Shown here: one piece after another, positions 21,210 through 30,378 of the stretch
Layout: each line of letters starts with the position of its first letter
Position numbering within the stretch: position 1 is the first letter of the stretch
Source: Streptomyces sp. S465
Lineage (GTDB): Bacteria; Actinomycetota; Actinomycetes; Streptomycetales; Streptomycetaceae
Direction of reading: 5' to 3'
NCBI RefSeq assembly: GCF_026898115.1
Contig: NZ_CP114036.1
Coordinates: 2,542,001 to 2,606,000 of the forward strand
Length of the DNA stretch: 64,000 bases
Made by a program: the position numbers and the translations under genes
Notes under the pieces: generated by a model
What the model was told of the DNA's origin: nothing
What the model saw: the letters and a program-made list of their open reading frames with translations, nothing else
Databases searched by the model: none

Positions 21210-22031
21210 TTAGCGGCGGCCGGCGCGGACGCCCTCCGCCAGGTCACCCGCGAGCTCGCGCAGCCCCGCCAGACCGGCCTCGGTGTCGCCGTCGGCGTCC
21301 AGCAGCCGCTTGACGAAGGCCGAGCCCACGATGACGCCGTCGGCGAACCCCGCGACCTCCGCCGCCTGCGTGGCATTGGAGACGCCGAGCCCCACGCACA
21401 CCGGAAGCGAGGTGGTGCGACGGGTGCGCTCCACCAGCGCGCGCGCCTCCTGTCCCACCGATTCCCTCGTTCCGGTGACGCCCATCAGGGACGCCGCGTA
21501 GACGAAACCGCTGCCCGCCGCCGTGATCTTCGCCAGCCGCTCGTCACGGCTGCTGGGCGCGACCACGAACACGGTCGCCAGACCGTGCTGCTCGGCGGCC
21601 TTCCGCCAGATCTCCGACTCCTCGACCGGCAGATCGGGCAGGATGCAGCCCGCGCCGCCCACCTCGGCGAGATCGGCGGCGAACCGCTCGACGCCGTACC
21701 GGTCCACGGGGTTCCAGTACGTCATGCACAGGATCGGCGCACCCGTCCGGGCGTGCACCTCCCCCACCGTGCGGATCACATCGCGGATCTTGACCCCGCC
21801 GCGCAGCGCGATGTCGTCGGCGGTCTGGATCACCGGTCCGTCGAGCACCGGGTCGCTGTGCGGCAGGCCGACCTCGACGATGTCGCAGCCGCCCTCGATC
21901 ATGGCGGTCATCGCGTCCACCCCGCCGTCGACGGAGGGGAAACCGGCGGGCAGATAGCCGACGAGCGCGGCGCGTCCCTCGCCCTTGGCCTTCGCCAGGA
22001 CCGATCCCAGCAGCTCCAGATTTCCGGCCAT
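21210..22031 (-). CDS. trpA: Tryptophan synthase alpha subunit
   Basis: A 273-residue TIM-barrel enzyme that cleaves indole-3-glycerol phosphate to indole, which is channelled to TrpB. Catalytic E53 (IVEVGLPHSDP) and D64 (VLDGPVIQ) are spaced as in the enterobacterial enzyme, and the phosphate-binding end GLGVSNATQAA...GVIVGSAFV is intact. The ATG overlaps the trpB stop as TGATG and has GGGGAGAAG upstream, so it is translationally coupled to trpB; a GTG one codon upstream is less likely. Confidence 0.97.
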   Translation of the reverse strand: MAGNLELLGSVLAKAKGEGRAALVGYLPAGFPSVDGGVDAMTAMIEGGCDIVEVGLPHSDPVLDGPVIQTADDIALRGGVKIRDVIRTVGEVHARTGAPILCMTYWNPVDRYGVERFAADLAEVGGAGCILPDLPVEESEIWRKAAEQHGLATVFVVAPSSRDERLAKITAAGSGFVYAASLMGVTGTRESVGQEARALVERTRRTTSLPVCVGLGVSNATQAAEVAGFADGVIVGSAFVKRLLDADGDTEAGLAGLRELAGDLAEGVRAGRR

Positions 22032-23311
22032 CACTTCTCCCCCTGGTCGTGTCGCTGCTCGTTCCGCTGGTCGTCCCGCCGCTCGTCCCGGTCGTACAGC
22101 CCGAAGTACCGGGCCGCCGTGTCCATGTCCTTGTCGCCGCGCCCGGAGAGGTTGACCAGCACCACGCCGTCGCTCCCCAGCTCACGGCCGAGGTCCAGGG
22201 CGCCCGCCAGCGCGTGGGCGCTCTCGATCGCCGGGATGATGCCCTCGGTCCGCGACAGCAGCCGCAGCGCCCGCATCGCCTCGTCGTCGGTGACCGCCCG
22301 GTACTCGGCGCGGCCGGTGTCCTTCAGGTACGCGTGCTCCGGTCCGACGCCGGGGTAGTCCAGTCCGGCCGAGATCGAGTACGGCTCGGTGATCTGGCCG
22401 TCCTCGTCCTGGAGCACATACGACCGGGAGCCGTGCAGGATGCCGGGCTCGCCCTGGCTCAGCGTGGCCGCGTGCTCCCCGGTGGCCACCCCGTGCCCGG
22501 CGGGCTCGAAGCCGACGATCCGCACGCTCTCGTCCGGCAGGAAGGCGTGGAACAGCCCGATCGCGTTGGACCCGCCGCCCACGCAGGCCGCGACCGCGTC
22601 CGGCAGCCGCCCGGTCCGCTCCAGGATCTGCCGCCGGGCCTCCACGCCGATCACCCGGTGGAAGTCGCGCACCAGGGCCGGGAAGGGGTGGGGTCCGGCC
22701 ACGGTGCCGAAGAGATAGTGGGTGCGGTCCACATTGGCGACCCAGTCCCGGAACGCCTCGTTGATGGCGTCCTTCAGGGTGCGGCTGCCGGACTTCACGG
22801 CGATGACCTCGGCGCCCAGCATCCGCATCCGCGCCACGTTGAGCGCCTGCCGCTGGGTGTCCACCTCGCCCATGTAGATGGTGCACTCGAGCCCGAACAG
22901 CGCACACGCGGTGGCCGTGGCCACGCCGTGCTGACCGGCGCCGGTCTCGGCGATGACGCGGGTCTTGCCCATGCGCTTGGTGAGCAGGGCCTGCCCCAGC
23001 ACGTTGTTGATCTTGTGGGAGCCGGTGTGGTTGAGGTCCTCCCGCTTGAGGAAGACCCGGGCACCCCCGGCGTGCTCGGCGAACCGCGGCACCTCGGTCA
23101 GCGCGCTGGGCCGGCCGGTGTAGTTGACCATCAGGTCCTCGAGCTCGGCCGCGAAGGCGGGGTCCGCCTTGGCCTTCTCGTACTCGGCGGCGACCTCGTC
23201 GACCGCGGCGACGAGCGCCTCGGGGATGAACTTGCCGCCGAAGGCGCCGAAATACCCCTCGGCGCTGGGCACCTGACCCTCCGGGTCCGGGATGAAGAAA
23301 TCAGAGGACAT
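22031..23311 (-). CDS. trpB: Tryptophan synthase beta subunit
   Basis: A 427-residue PLP enzyme that condenses indole with serine. The PLP lysine is K100 in [13 protein letters not shown], and the phosphate loop is GGGSNAIG. The C-terminus ends in a charged Arg/Asp/Gln tail ([12 protein letters not shown]) longer than usual. The ATG at 23311 is placed by GAGGAG eight bases upstream. The 205 bp between it and trpM contain short tandem repeats and no gene. Confidence 0.97.
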   Translation of the reverse strand: MSSDFFIPDPEGQVPSAEGYFGAFGGKFIPEALVAAVDEVAAEYEKAKADPAFAAELEDLMVNYTGRPSALTEVPRFAEHAGGARVFLKREDLNHTGSHKINNVLGQALLTKRMGKTRVIAETGAGQHGVATATACALFGLECTIYMGEVDTQRQALNVARMRMLGAEVIAVKSGSRTLKDAINEAFRDWVANVDRTHYLFGTVAGPHPFPALVRDFHRVIGVEARRQILERTGRLPDAVAACVGGGSNAIGLFHAFLPDESVRIVGFEPAGHGVATGEHAATLSQGEPGILHGSRSYVLQDEDGQITEPYSISAGLDYPGVGPEHAYLKDTGRAEYRAVTDDEAMRALRLLSRTEGIIPAIESAHALAGALDLGRELGSDGVVLVNLSGRGDKDMDTAARYFGLYDRDERRDDQRNEQRHDQGEK

Positions 23312-23404
23312 GCGATGTACTCCTCGTTCGGGGCATCGCCCCGCAACAGGTGTGATGGGTGTGGGGAACCGTGTCCGAGCGGGCCGACGGGGCACGTCGC
23401 TGCC

Positions 23405-23455
23405 GAGACGTCGAGACGTCGATAGACCGATACGGCGATAGGCGATACGGCGATA
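23405..23455. repeat. Short tandem repeats between trpM and trpB
   Basis: GAGACGTC is present twice head to tail at 23405-23420, and CGATACGGCGATA occurs at 23428-23440 and 23443-23455 (15-bp period). They lie in the leader between trpM and trpB. Confidence 0.7.
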
Positions 23456-23516
23456 CATCGACAAACGACACCTCCCGGCGGTGGCCGGGGGCTGTCAAAC
23501 CCCTAAAAGGCCCCGC

Positions 23517-23669
23517 TCAGCGCGTTGCCGCCCGGCGCCATCGACGCCCGTTGATCTGCCCCGGCTCACATCCGATGTGGTAGCGCACGCGCCGCCCCCG
23601 CACCCGCCGCGCGGGCGCACGGCAGCCCCGGGGCCGACAGCCCCGGGCCAGGCGCGCGTACGTCTCCAT
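23517..23669 (-). CDS. trpM: Small trp-operon protein TrpM (TrpX)
   Basis: A 50-residue Arg-rich protein starting METYARLARGCRPRGC and containing RYHIGCEPGQING. It occupies the position between trpC and trpB where Streptomyces coelicolor carries trpM (also called trpX), a small gene that affects tryptophan biosynthesis and development through an unclear mechanism. Three cysteines and many arginines could suit nucleic-acid or protein binding, but nothing catalytic is visible. It lies 20 bp after trpC and is probably cotranscribed. The ribosome site is weak. Confidence 0.75.
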   Translation of the reverse strand: METYARLARGCRPRGCRAPARRVRGRRVRYHIGCEPGQINGRRWRRAATR

Positions 23670-23689
23670 GGTCCGCCGTTCCCGTCTCG

Positions 23690-24499
23690 TCAGTCCCGGC
23701 CGTGGCGCAGCGCCGGATGGGCGCCCGCGGCCACCAGGTCGGCCACCGCGGCCTTGGGGTCGCGTCCGGTCACCAGGGACTCGCCGACCAGCACCGCGTC
23801 CGCGCCGTCGTTCGCGTAGGCGATCAGGTCGTGCGGTCCGCGCACGCCCGACTCCGCGATCTTGACGATGTGGTCCGGGATCTCCGGTGCGATCCGGGCG
23901 AAGTTCGAGCGGTCCACCTCGAGGGTCTTGAGGTTGCGCGCGTTGACCCCGATCACCCGGGCCCCCGCGTCGACCGCACGGGCCACCTCTTCCTCGTCGT
24001 GCACCTCGACCAGCGGCGTCAGCCCGATCGACTGGGCCCGCTCGATGAGCGAGACCAGGGCCTCCTGCTCCAGGGCGGCGACGATCAAAAGGATCACGTC
24101 GGCGCCGTACGCCCGCGCCTCCCACAGCTGGTACGAGGTGACGATGAAGTCCTTACGGAGCACCGGGATGTCGACCTTGGCCCTTACGGCCTCCAGGTCG
24201 GCCAGCGAGCCGCCGAAGCGCCGCTGCTCGGTCAGCACGCTGATGACGGCCGCGCCGCCCGCCTCGTAGTCGGCGGCGAGCCCGGCGGGGTCGGCGATCG
24301 CGGCGAGCGCGCCCTTGGACGGGCTGGACCGCTTGACCTCGCAGATGACCTTGACGCTGTCGCCCTTGAGGGCGGCGGCACCGTCCTTCGCCGGCCGCGC
24401 GCCGGCCGCCCGCTGCTTGAGCTCGTCGAGGGTGACGCGCGCCTGCCGCTCCGCGAGGTCGGCACGGACTCCGTCGATGATCTCGTCGAGCACACTCAC
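23690..24499 (-). CDS. trpC: Indole-3-glycerol phosphate synthase
   Basis: A 269-residue TIM-barrel enzyme that closes the indole ring of CdRP with loss of CO2 and water. Conserved elements are [12 protein letters not shown] with catalytic E54/K56, [21 protein letters not shown] and AESGVRG. It is monofunctional, with no fused TrpF domain. The GTG start overlaps the stop of an upstream small ORF as GTGA, and GAAGGGGG lies just upstream. Confidence 0.97.
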   Translation of the reverse strand: MSVLDEIIDGVRADLAERQARVTLDELKQRAAGARPAKDGAAALKGDSVKVICEVKRSSPSKGALAAIADPAGLAADYEAGGAAVISVLTEQRRFGGSLADLEAVRAKVDIPVLRKDFIVTSYQLWEARAYGADVILLIVAALEQEALVSLIERAQSIGLTPLVEVHDEEEVARAVDAGARVIGVNARNLKTLEVDRSNFARIAPEIPDHIVKIAESGVRGPHDLIAYANDGADAVLVGESLVTGRDPKAAVADLVAAGAHPALRHGRD

Positions 24500-24660
24500 C
24501 GAGCGGCCCCCTTCCGGGACGGGGATGAAGCTTCTGATCGGCGCCGGGCGGGGCGGTCCACCGCGTCACCCGGCACTGCGATGGTAGCCGCCGTAAGGCC
24601 GATGTTTCGCATCCGGTTGACGCAGATGCCCACCACGTGGACATACAGAACAGCGGTCAT
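24496..24660 (-). CDS. Putative 54-aa coupled ORF between DUF2752 gene and trpC
   Basis: A short ORF whose ATG overlaps the DUF2752 stop (ATGA) and whose TGA overlaps the trpC start (GTGA). It reads [19 protein letters not shown] followed by a Pro/Arg/Ser-rich tail. It contains no tryptophan codons, so it is not a classical attenuator peptide. Its value may be translational coupling across the 160-bp gap. Alternatively the region is simply the trpC promoter (a TACCAT hexamer can be seen on this strand) and the double overlap is chance. Confidence 0.4.
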   Translation of the reverse strand: MTAVLYVHVVGICVNRMRNIGLTAATIAVPGDAVDRPARRRSEASSPSRKGAAR

Positions 24661-25067
24661 GGCGTCAGCAGTCCCCCGAACGGAAAATTCCGGACAATGG
24701 TGAAAACCAGGGCCGCCCCGCCGAGCGCGCCCGCGTGCCAGAGCCGCGCCGCCGGGAAGCGGCCGCGCACGCACCACACCACCCAGCAGACGGCGAAGAC
24801 GGCGTAGCAGCCGACGGCGAGGGCGTTGTCGCGCAGGGCGGCCGGCAGATCGCCGTGCACGAGGGCATGGGCGCCGCGCAGCCCGCCGCAGCCGGGGCAG
24901 TACAGCCCGGTGAGCCGCAGCAGCGGGCAGACGGGATAGTGACCGGGCTCCCGGGGGTCAACGGCGCCGACGTAGCCGAAGGCGGCGAGGACACCCGCGA
25001 GCACGCCGAAAGGGGCGGCGAGGCGCCGCACCAGGGGAACCGGGACGGCCGGCGGTGGTTCGGTCAC
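24657..25067 (-). CDS. DUF2752 small membrane protein
   Basis: A 136-residue protein with three or four transmembrane helices and the family hallmark LTGLYCPGCGGLRGAHAL: a CPxCG pair at the membrane face followed by the RG motif. Its function is not established. Position between the HGxxPAAW protein and trpC is conserved in Streptomyces, which suggests co-expression with trp genes rather than a catalytic role in the pathway. GTG start. Confidence 0.8.
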   Translation of the reverse strand: MTEPPPAVPVPLVRRLAAPFGVLAGVLAAFGYVGAVDPREPGHYPVCPLLRLTGLYCPGCGGLRGAHALVHGDLPAALRDNALAVGCYAVFAVCWVVWCVRGRFPAARLWHAGALGGAALVFTIVRNFPFGGLLTP

Positions 25068-25184
25068 ACCGCCGAGTCTGCCCGGGGAGCCATCGAGGCG
25101 CGGCCCGGGGCCTGTGCACCGGCCTCCGAACGGCTCAGTGCCGAGCGAGGTGGAGGCGGCCGGAGCCCCGGACCGCGCCCCGGC

Positions 25185-25445
25185 TCACTGCTGGGTCTGC
25201 GCCTGCGCCTGCGGCTGCGACTTCGCCGCGGGCTGCGGCTGCGGGTGCTGCGACTTGGGCATGCCCAGCCCGGCCGCGCGCATCGCCGCGCCGACGACGC
25301 CGCCGAGGGCGATGATCACGATGCCCGCCCAGAAGCCGACCGGCTTGGCCGCCACGGTGAACGCGCCGGCGACACAGAATCCGATGAAGGCGATGGTGAC
25401 ACCGGTCCAGGCGGCCGGGGTGTGTCCGTGGTTGTGACCCGCCAT
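25185..25445 (-). CDS. HGxxPAAW family small membrane protein
   Basis: An 86-residue protein opening MAGHNHGHTPAAW, the family name motif, followed by two transmembrane helices (about residues 12-32 and 36-56) and a Gln/Pro/Ala-rich tail of QPQ repeats. It is found beside trp genes in actinobacteria, and its biochemical role is unknown. GAGGAG before the ATG is a good ribosome site. Confidence 0.85.
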   Translation of the reverse strand: MAGHNHGHTPAAWTGVTIAFIGFCVAGAFTVAAKPVGFWAGIVIIALGGVVGAAMRAAGLGMPKSQHPQPQPAAKSQPQAQAQTQQ

Positions 25446-25573
25446 GAATACTCCTCGTAGCTGTACTGCGCCTGGTCCGGGCGCCCGGGGGCGAACGCTC
25501 CCACGCCATTGTCCCCGACGCGCGAAACACCCTTGAGCGGGGGTGGACCTTGCGGTGCGAGAGGGGAGGGCAG

Positions 25574-25655
25574 GCGGGTGGGCGGCCCGGACGGATGGGC
25601 GGGTGGGCGGCCCGGACGGGCTCCCTAGGCGCCCCGGACGGGCTCCCTAGGCGCC
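25574..25655. repeat. Two adjacent tandem duplications overlapping a stop codon
   Basis: A 21-bp sequence occurs at 25574-25594 and 25599-25619 (25-bp period). Then a 22-bp unit (CCGGACGGGCTCCCTAGGCGCC) is duplicated exactly at 25612-25633 and 25634-25655. The second copy contains the stop codon of the TIGR02234 gene (25647-25649). Confidence 0.85.
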
Positions 25656-26381
25656 CCGCTCGGCCTCCTGCCGCACCGGGGCCTCAACCGGGGCCTCAAC
25701 CGGGGTCTCGGTCGGGGTCTCGGCCGGCGCCTCGGTCGGGTCCTCGCCCCGGTCCAGGGCCTTCCACAGCTCCTCGGGGCGGTCCGGGTCGGGGGCCGGT
25801 GCGCCGCGCCGGACGCGGCCGCGGCCCGCGGTGCCCGAGCGCTCGTACCGCCCGGACATGGCGGGCCAGTGGCGGCCGTACCCCAGGGCGAGAACGCCCG
25901 CGAGCAGCAGCAGCACCCCGCCCGCCGCCGCGACCCACGGCCAGGTGGTGTACGCCACGTCGTGGATCGGGCTGTGGGTCAGTCCGCTCACCTTGGACGC
26001 CTTCTCCTCCAGCGCCGCCTTGTCGGAGGCGCCGAGGACCGAGCTGATGACGATGCCCGCGCCACTGAGGGTGAGCAGCGCCGCGACGACGACGCGGCCG
26101 ATGCGGCGCACGGCGAAGACCGCGACCAGCGCGGCGAGGCCGACGACCGCGAGCGCGCCGGGCAGCCCTGTGATGTCATCGCCGTTGGCGCTCTGCGGGA
26201 GGGAGCCCTGGGCGACTGAGGCGGTGCCCTCGGCCCACTTGCGGCTGGTGGCCAGCAGAACGAGGGCGGCGCCGAGCGCACCGGCGAGCAGGGCGATGGC
26301 AAGGCTGCTTCGGCGGCCGCGCGCGGCGGGGGCGGAGGGCTCGTTCTCGGCCCTGGGCTGAGGTACGGCTGCTGCAGTCAC
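25647..26381 (-). CDS. TIGR02234 Trp-biosynthesis-associated membrane protein
   Basis: A 244-residue protein with four transmembrane helices: about residues 28-47, 76-95, 101-120 and 150-172. The stretch LLATSRKWAEG after the first helix and the TTWPWVAAAGG opening of the last are family features. The C-terminal third is hydrophilic with TPTETPVEAPVEAP repeats. The family occurs next to trpE or trpC in actinobacteria; no activity is known. The GTG at 26381 is preferred, and one three codons upstream is equally possible. Confidence 0.8.
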   Translation of the reverse strand: MTAAAVPQPRAENEPSAPAARGRRSSLAIALLAGALGAALVLLATSRKWAEGTASVAQGSLPQSANGDDITGLPGALAVVGLAALVAVFAVRRIGRVVVAALLTLSGAGIVISSVLGASDKAALEEKASKVSGLTHSPIHDVAYTTWPWVAAAGGVLLLLAGVLALGYGRHWPAMSGRYERSGTAGRGRVRRGAPAPDPDRPEELWKALDRGEDPTEAPAETPTETPVEAPVEAPVRQEAERGA

Positions 26382-26412
26382 GCCTACCACTATCCCCCAC
26401 CGGGGTACGGGG

Positions 26413-26493
26413 CCGTTCCCGGGGATACCGGACCGACGAACCGTTCCCGGCGATACGGGACCGTCGGACCGTTCCCCGGGAATACGGGACCTA
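26413..26493. repeat. 28-bp tandem repeat, three copies, abutting the trpE stop codon
   Basis: Units begin at 26413, 26441 and 26469, with consensus CCGTTCCCGGNGATACGGGACCG; the first two are 28 bp, the last is truncated. The last unit ends on the trpE stop triplet (26491-26493). Confidence 0.85.
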
Positions 26494-27981
26494 CCGCCCC
26501 AGCCGGTTCGCCGAGTGCACCGCCCGCAGCACCGCTGCCGCCTTGTTGCGGCACTCCGCGTCCTCGGCCACCGGGTCGGAGTCGGCGACGATCCCCGCGC
26601 CCGCCTGGACGTACGCCGTGCCCTCGCGCAGCAGCGCGGTACGGATGGCGATCGCGGTGTCGGAGTCGCCCGCGAAGTCGAGATAGCCGACACAGCCGCC
26701 GTACAGCCCGCGGCGGCTCGGCTCCAGCTCCTCGATGATCTGGAGCGCCCGCGGCTTGGGGGCGCCGGAGAGGGTGCCCGCGGGGAAGCAGGCGGTGAGC
26801 ACGTCGAAGGCCGTACGGCCCTCGGCGAGGCTGCCGGTGACCGTCGAGACGATGTGCATGACATGGCTGTAGCGCTCGATCGACATGAAGTCGACGACCT
26901 CGACGCTGCCGGGCTCGCAGACCCGGCCCAGGTCATTGCGGCCGAGGTCGACGAGCATCAGGTGCTCGGCCCGCTCCTTGGGGTCGGCGAGCAGCTCCTC
27001 GGCGAGGGCGGCGTCCTCCTGCGGAGTGGCGCCCCGGTGCCGGGTGCCGGCGATGGGGTGCAGCATGGCCCGGCCGTCCTCGACCTTGACCAGGGCCTCC
27101 GGGCTGGAGCCCACCACGTCGAAGCCCTCGAACCGGAAGAGGTACATATAGGGGCTCGGGTTGGTGGCGCGCAGCACCCGGTAGACGTCGAGGGCGCTCG
27201 CGGAACACGGCGTCTCGAACCGCTGCGAGGGGACGACCTGGAACGCCTCGCCCGCGCGGATGCGCTCCTTGATGTCGTCCACGGCCGCCATGAAGTCCTC
27301 GCCGCCCCACAGCGCGGTGTACTCGGGCAGCTCGGAGTCGGGCAGCGCGGCGGGGTCGGTGGGCATGGGGCGGACGAGGTCGGCGGCCATCGCGTCGAGC
27401 CGCGCCACGGCGTCCGCGTACGCCTCGTCCACGCCCGTTTCGAGGTCGTTGTGGTTGATCGCGTTGGCGATCAGCAGCACGGTGCCGTCCCAGTGGTCCA
27501 GCACCGCGAGGTCCGAGGTGAGCAGCATGGTCAGCTCGGGCAGCCGCAGATCGTCCCGCCCGTGCTCGCCGACCTTCTCCAGGCGGCGGACGATGTCATA
27601 GCCGAGGTAGCCGACCATGCCGCCGGTGAACGGCGGCAGCTGGACCAGGCCCCCGAGGTCACGGGGGGTGTGCAGGGCCTCGACGGTGGCGCGCAGCGCC
27701 TGGAGGGGGTCGCCTCCGGTGGGAACGCCGACGGGCGGGGTGCCCAGCCAGTGGGCGCGGCCGTCGCGCTCGGTGAGGGTGGCGGCGCTGCGGACGCCGA
27801 TGAAGGAGTAGCGGGACCAGGAGCGGCCGTTCTCGGCGGATTCGAGCAGGAAGGTGCCGGGCCGCTCGGCGGCCAGTTTGCGGTAGAGGCCCACGGGGGT
27901 GTCGCCGTCCGCGAGCAGCTTGCGGCTGACGGGGATGACGCGGCGGTCGGCCGCCAGCTTGCGGAAGGTCTCGAGATCCAT
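26491..27981 (-). CDS. trpE: Anthranilate synthase component I
   Basis: A 496-residue enzyme that converts chorismate and ammonia to anthranilate, the committed step to tryptophan. The N-terminal domain has the feedback-binding region [18 protein letters not shown]. The catalytic domain shows [38 protein letters not shown] and [14 protein letters not shown]. The glutamine amidotransferase partner (TrpG) and TrpD are not in the window. Start ATG at 27981, with AGGAC nine bases upstream. No leader peptide with consecutive Trp codons was found in the 120 bp before it. Confidence 0.96.
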   Translation of the reverse strand: MDLETFRKLAADRRVIPVSRKLLADGDTPVGLYRKLAAERPGTFLLESAENGRSWSRYSFIGVRSAATLTERDGRAHWLGTPPVGVPTGGDPLQALRATVEALHTPRDLGGLVQLPPFTGGMVGYLGYDIVRRLEKVGEHGRDDLRLPELTMLLTSDLAVLDHWDGTVLLIANAINHNDLETGVDEAYADAVARLDAMAADLVRPMPTDPAALPDSELPEYTALWGGEDFMAAVDDIKERIRAGEAFQVVPSQRFETPCSASALDVYRVLRATNPSPYMYLFRFEGFDVVGSSPEALVKVEDGRAMLHPIAGTRHRGATPQEDAALAEELLADPKERAEHLMLVDLGRNDLGRVCEPGSVEVVDFMSIERYSHVMHIVSTVTGSLAEGRTAFDVLTACFPAGTLSGAPKPRALQIIEELEPSRRGLYGGCVGYLDFAGDSDTAIAIRTALLREGTAYVQAGAGIVADSDPVAEDAECRNKAAAVLRAVHSANRLGR

Positions 27982-28059
27982 CGTGACAGCGTCCTGGGTC
28001 GAGGGCCGGGAAGCCCGGCGGGGCACGGGGACTGGGTTGGATGGTGGCCGGGTCGGATG

Positions 28060-28103
28060 GCGGCCGGTCGGTGGCTGGTCTGTCGCCGGTCTGCGGCCGG
28101 TCT
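28060..28103. repeat. 11-bp tandem repeat, four copies, overlapping the hisI stop codon
   Basis: Units at 28060, 28071, 28082 and 28093 match G(C/T)(C/G)G(C/G)C(C/T)GGTC(T/G). The last one overlaps the hisI stop codon at 28102-28104, and the array lies between hisI and trpE. Confidence 0.8.
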
Positions 28104-28467
28104 ACTGGCCGAGCGGGAGCACGTCGGCGTCGAAGCAGGTGCGGTCACCGGTGTGGCAGGCGGCGCCGACCTGGTCGACCTTGACGAGGATGGTGTCGGC
28201 GTCGCAGTCGAGGGCGACGGACTTGACCAGCTGGACATGGCCGGAGGTGTCGCCCTTGACCCAGTACTCCTGGCGGCTGCGGCTCCAATAGGTGCAGCGG
28301 CCGGTGGTGAGGGTGCGGTGCAGCGCCTCGTCGTCCATCCAGCCGAGCATCAGCACCTCACCGGTGTCGTACTGCTGGGCGATGGCGGGCAGCAGCCCGT
28401 CGGCACCGCGCTTGAGGCGGGCGGCGAGGGCCGGGTCGAGGGCGGAGGGGCGGTCGGAGCCGGTCAT
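28102..28467 (-). CDS. hisI: Phosphoribosyl-AMP cyclohydrolase
   Basis: A 121-residue zinc enzyme that opens the adenine ring of PR-AMP in histidine biosynthesis. It shows [26 protein letters not shown], and the metal ligands in [26 protein letters not shown]. There is no fused HisE domain. It is separate from the main his operon and lies immediately upstream of trpE, a standard Streptomyces arrangement that physically links the two pathways. The start codon has only a weak ribosome site. Confidence 0.96.
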   Translation of the reverse strand: MTGSDRPSALDPALAARLKRGADGLLPAIAQQYDTGEVLMLGWMDDEALHRTLTTGRCTYWSRSRQEYWVKGDTSGHVQLVKSVALDCDADTILVKVDQVGAACHTGDRTCFDADVLPLGQ

Positions 28468-28575
28468 GCGACCATTCTGCACGGCCGGGCGGGCGTCCCC
28501 GCGAACAATCCCTGTCCGGCCGGCCCGCCCGAGCCCGATGACCGGGTTGTCGGTGGAATGGGGCATGCTTCGGAC

Positions 28576-29538
28576 ATGACGTTTCCGCCGCCGTCGAACG
28601 ACCCCAACCGGCCTGGAGACGGCGGGGGGTTCGGTCCGCCGCCGCAACCACAGCCACAGCCACCGCAGCAGGGCTTCGGGCCGCCGCCCCCGGCGGACCA
28701 GCCCGCTCAACCGGGTCCGCCCGCGCTGCCGAGTGGCGGTTTCGGCCCGCCCCACCCGCCGGTGCCGCTGCCCGGCGGTCCGCCGCCGGGCGCTGTGCCG
28801 CCGGGCTCCATACCCCCGGGCGCGATGCCGCCCCCTCCCCCGCCGCCCGGCAGCAGCGGCTCCAAGGTCACCGCGATCGTCATCGCGGCGGTGGTGGCCG
28901 TCGCGGTGGTCGTCGGCGCGATCGTCATCGGGACGAAGGACGACGGCGGCGGCAAGGAGACGTCGGCCGACGCCGGCCCGTCCGCCTCCGCCTCGGACAG
29001 TCCCCGCTCCTCGCCCTCGGACGCCGGGCCGTCCGCCTCCGCCGCCCCGCCGGGCTCGGAGGACCCCGGCCAGGGCGCGCCGCTGGGCGGTGGGAGCGAT
29101 GTCCCCGACGGTGATCCGGACGCCTCGGACTCGGCGGACCCGGGCGCGTCGGAGTCCGCCGCGCCCGGTGACCGGGTGCCGTATGTGGTGCTCGATCCCG
29201 GCCAGTGCTTCGACCATCCGGCGCTGGACAGCAGCGTCACGAAGATCGAGAAGCGGTCCTGCCGCAGCCCGCACGACGGCGAGGTGATCGCCAATGAGAC
29301 GCTGAGCGGTGACTTCTCCTCCGAGAAGGCGATCCAGTCCAAGGCGCTCTCGCTGTGCGGCACGGACGCCAAGAACCGGCTGAAGAGCATCCCCAACGAC
29401 GGCCGGATGTACTACTACTACGCGCTCTATCCCGCCCTGAGCACCTACACCGTCCAGGGCGAGGACCAGGTCTCCTGCGCGCTCACGCTGAGCGCCGGCC
29501 CGGACGGCAAGAAGCTGAGCGAGCCCCTGCCGGGGTGA
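28576..29538 (+). CDS. Septum-formation-domain-like membrane protein with Pro-rich N-terminus
   Basis: A 320-residue protein. Residues 1-92 are Pro/Gly/Gln-rich ([19 protein letters not shown]), a helix at about 96-117 crosses the membrane, a Ser/Ala/Asp-rich linker runs to about 190, and a C-terminal extracytoplasmic domain follows. That domain has the pattern [24 protein letters not shown] and [10 protein letters not shown], resembling the Septum_form family with paired cysteines. Role in the cell envelope or division is inferred from family naming only. It is divergent from hisI. Confidence 0.6.
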   Translation: MTFPPPSNDPNRPGDGGGFGPPPQPQPQPPQQGFGPPPPADQPAQPGPPALPSGGFGPPHPPVPLPGGPPPGAVPPGSIPPGAMPPPPPPPGSSGSKVTAIVIAAVVAVAVVVGAIVIGTKDDGGGKETSADAGPSASASDSPRSSPSDAGPSASAAPPGSEDPGQGAPLGGGSDVPDGDPDASDSADPGASESAAPGDRVPYVVLDPGQCFDHPALDSSVTKIEKRSCRSPHDGEVIANETLSGDFSSEKAIQSKALSLCGTDAKNRLKSIPNDGRMYYYYALYPALSTYTVQGEDQVSCALTLSAGPDGKKLSEPLPG

Positions 29539-29552
29539 GCCCTGGCCGGGGT
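29521..29552. repeat. 16-bp duplication spanning a stop codon
   Basis: GAGCCCCTGCCGGGGT (29521-29536) is followed directly by GAGCCCTGGCCGGGGT (29537-29552), one transposed base apart. The TGA stop of the septum-formation-like gene (29536-29538) lies at the junction. Confidence 0.7.
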
Positions 29553-29629
29553 GGGCCCGGCGCGGTGGCGGGGCCGCCTCAGCGGCGATTCTCATGGCCG
29601 CGGGCGGGTCCCGGCCGTAGGGTGGCCGT

Positions 29630-30262
29630 ATGTCCACTCACGCGAAGCGCGAACGCCTGCTCCTCGCCGACCTCTTGGAGAACGCGGGCCCCGGGGCCCC
29701 CACGCTGTGCGAGGGCTGGACCACCCGCGATCTGGCGGCCCATCTGGTGGTCCGCGAGCGCCGCCCCGACGCGGCCGCCGGGGTGCTGGTCAAGCCGCTG
29801 GCCGCGCGGCTGGCCCGGGTGCAGGAGGAGTTCGCGGCGAAGCCGTACGAGGAGTTGCTCCAGCTGTTCCGCACCGGTCCGCCGCGGATGTCGCCGTTCG
29901 CGCTGAAGCAGGTGGACGAGGGGGCCAACAGCTTCGAGTTCTACGTCCACGCCGAGGATGTGCGCCGGGCCCGGCCGGACTGGACACCGCGCGAGCTGGA
30001 CCCCGTCTTCGCCGACACGCTGTGGTCCCGGATCGAGCGCGGCGCCCGGGTGTTCGGCCGCCGCTCCCCGGTCGGCCTGGTGCTGCGCCGTCCGGACGGC
30101 CGTACGGCGGTGGCCCGCCGAGGCGTCCCGGTCGTCACGGTCACCGGCGAACCGGGCGAGCTGGTGATCTTCCTCACCGGCCGTCAGAAGGCCGCCCGGG
30201 TCGAGCTGGAGGGCGACAAGGAGGCCGTGGCCGCGGCGCAGGAGGCCAAGCTCGGCATCTGA
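29630..30262 (+). CDS. TIGR03085 family metal-binding (DinB/MDMPI-like) protein
   Basis: A 210-residue protein of the maleylpyruvate-isomerase N-terminal-like, DinB-related four-helix fold. It starts with [41 protein letters not shown]; the His in DLAAHL is the usual metal ligand, partnered by the His in [15 protein letters not shown]. The C-terminal domain is sterol-carrier-like in sequence feel ([18 protein letters not shown]). Such proteins may use mycothiol as a thiol donor. The function of this subgroup is not known. Confidence 0.8.
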   Translation: MSTHAKRERLLLADLLENAGPGAPTLCEGWTTRDLAAHLVVRERRPDAAAGVLVKPLAARLARVQEEFAAKPYEELLQLFRTGPPRMSPFALKQVDEGANSFEFYVHAEDVRRARPDWTPRELDPVFADTLWSRIERGARVFGRRSPVGLVLRRPDGRTAVARRGVPVVTVTGEPGELVIFLTGRQKAARVELEGDKEAVAAAQEAKLGI

Positions 30263-30335
30263 GCGGCCTCGTCGGCCGGCCCGGCCCCCTGTGGTCACCG
30301 CGCCCGGCCGCACCGGGCCCGTGAGAAACCCACGA

Positions 30336-30364
30336 GCCCCGCCCGCCCGCGCGGCGGGCGGGGC
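30336..30364. terminator. Bidirectional hairpin terminator
   Basis: GCCCCGCCCGCC at 30336-30347 pairs perfectly with GGCGGGCGGGGC at 30353-30364. It separates the converging TIGR03085 and GH114 genes. Confidence 0.85.
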
Positions 30365-30378
30365 GTCGAGCGGACTCC

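Noticed and set aside
27982..28101. Search for a tryptophan-codon leader peptide and attenuator before trpE
   Set aside because: The minus-strand sequence here has no short ORF with consecutive TGG codons. The region is instead an 11-bp tandem repeat and spacer.
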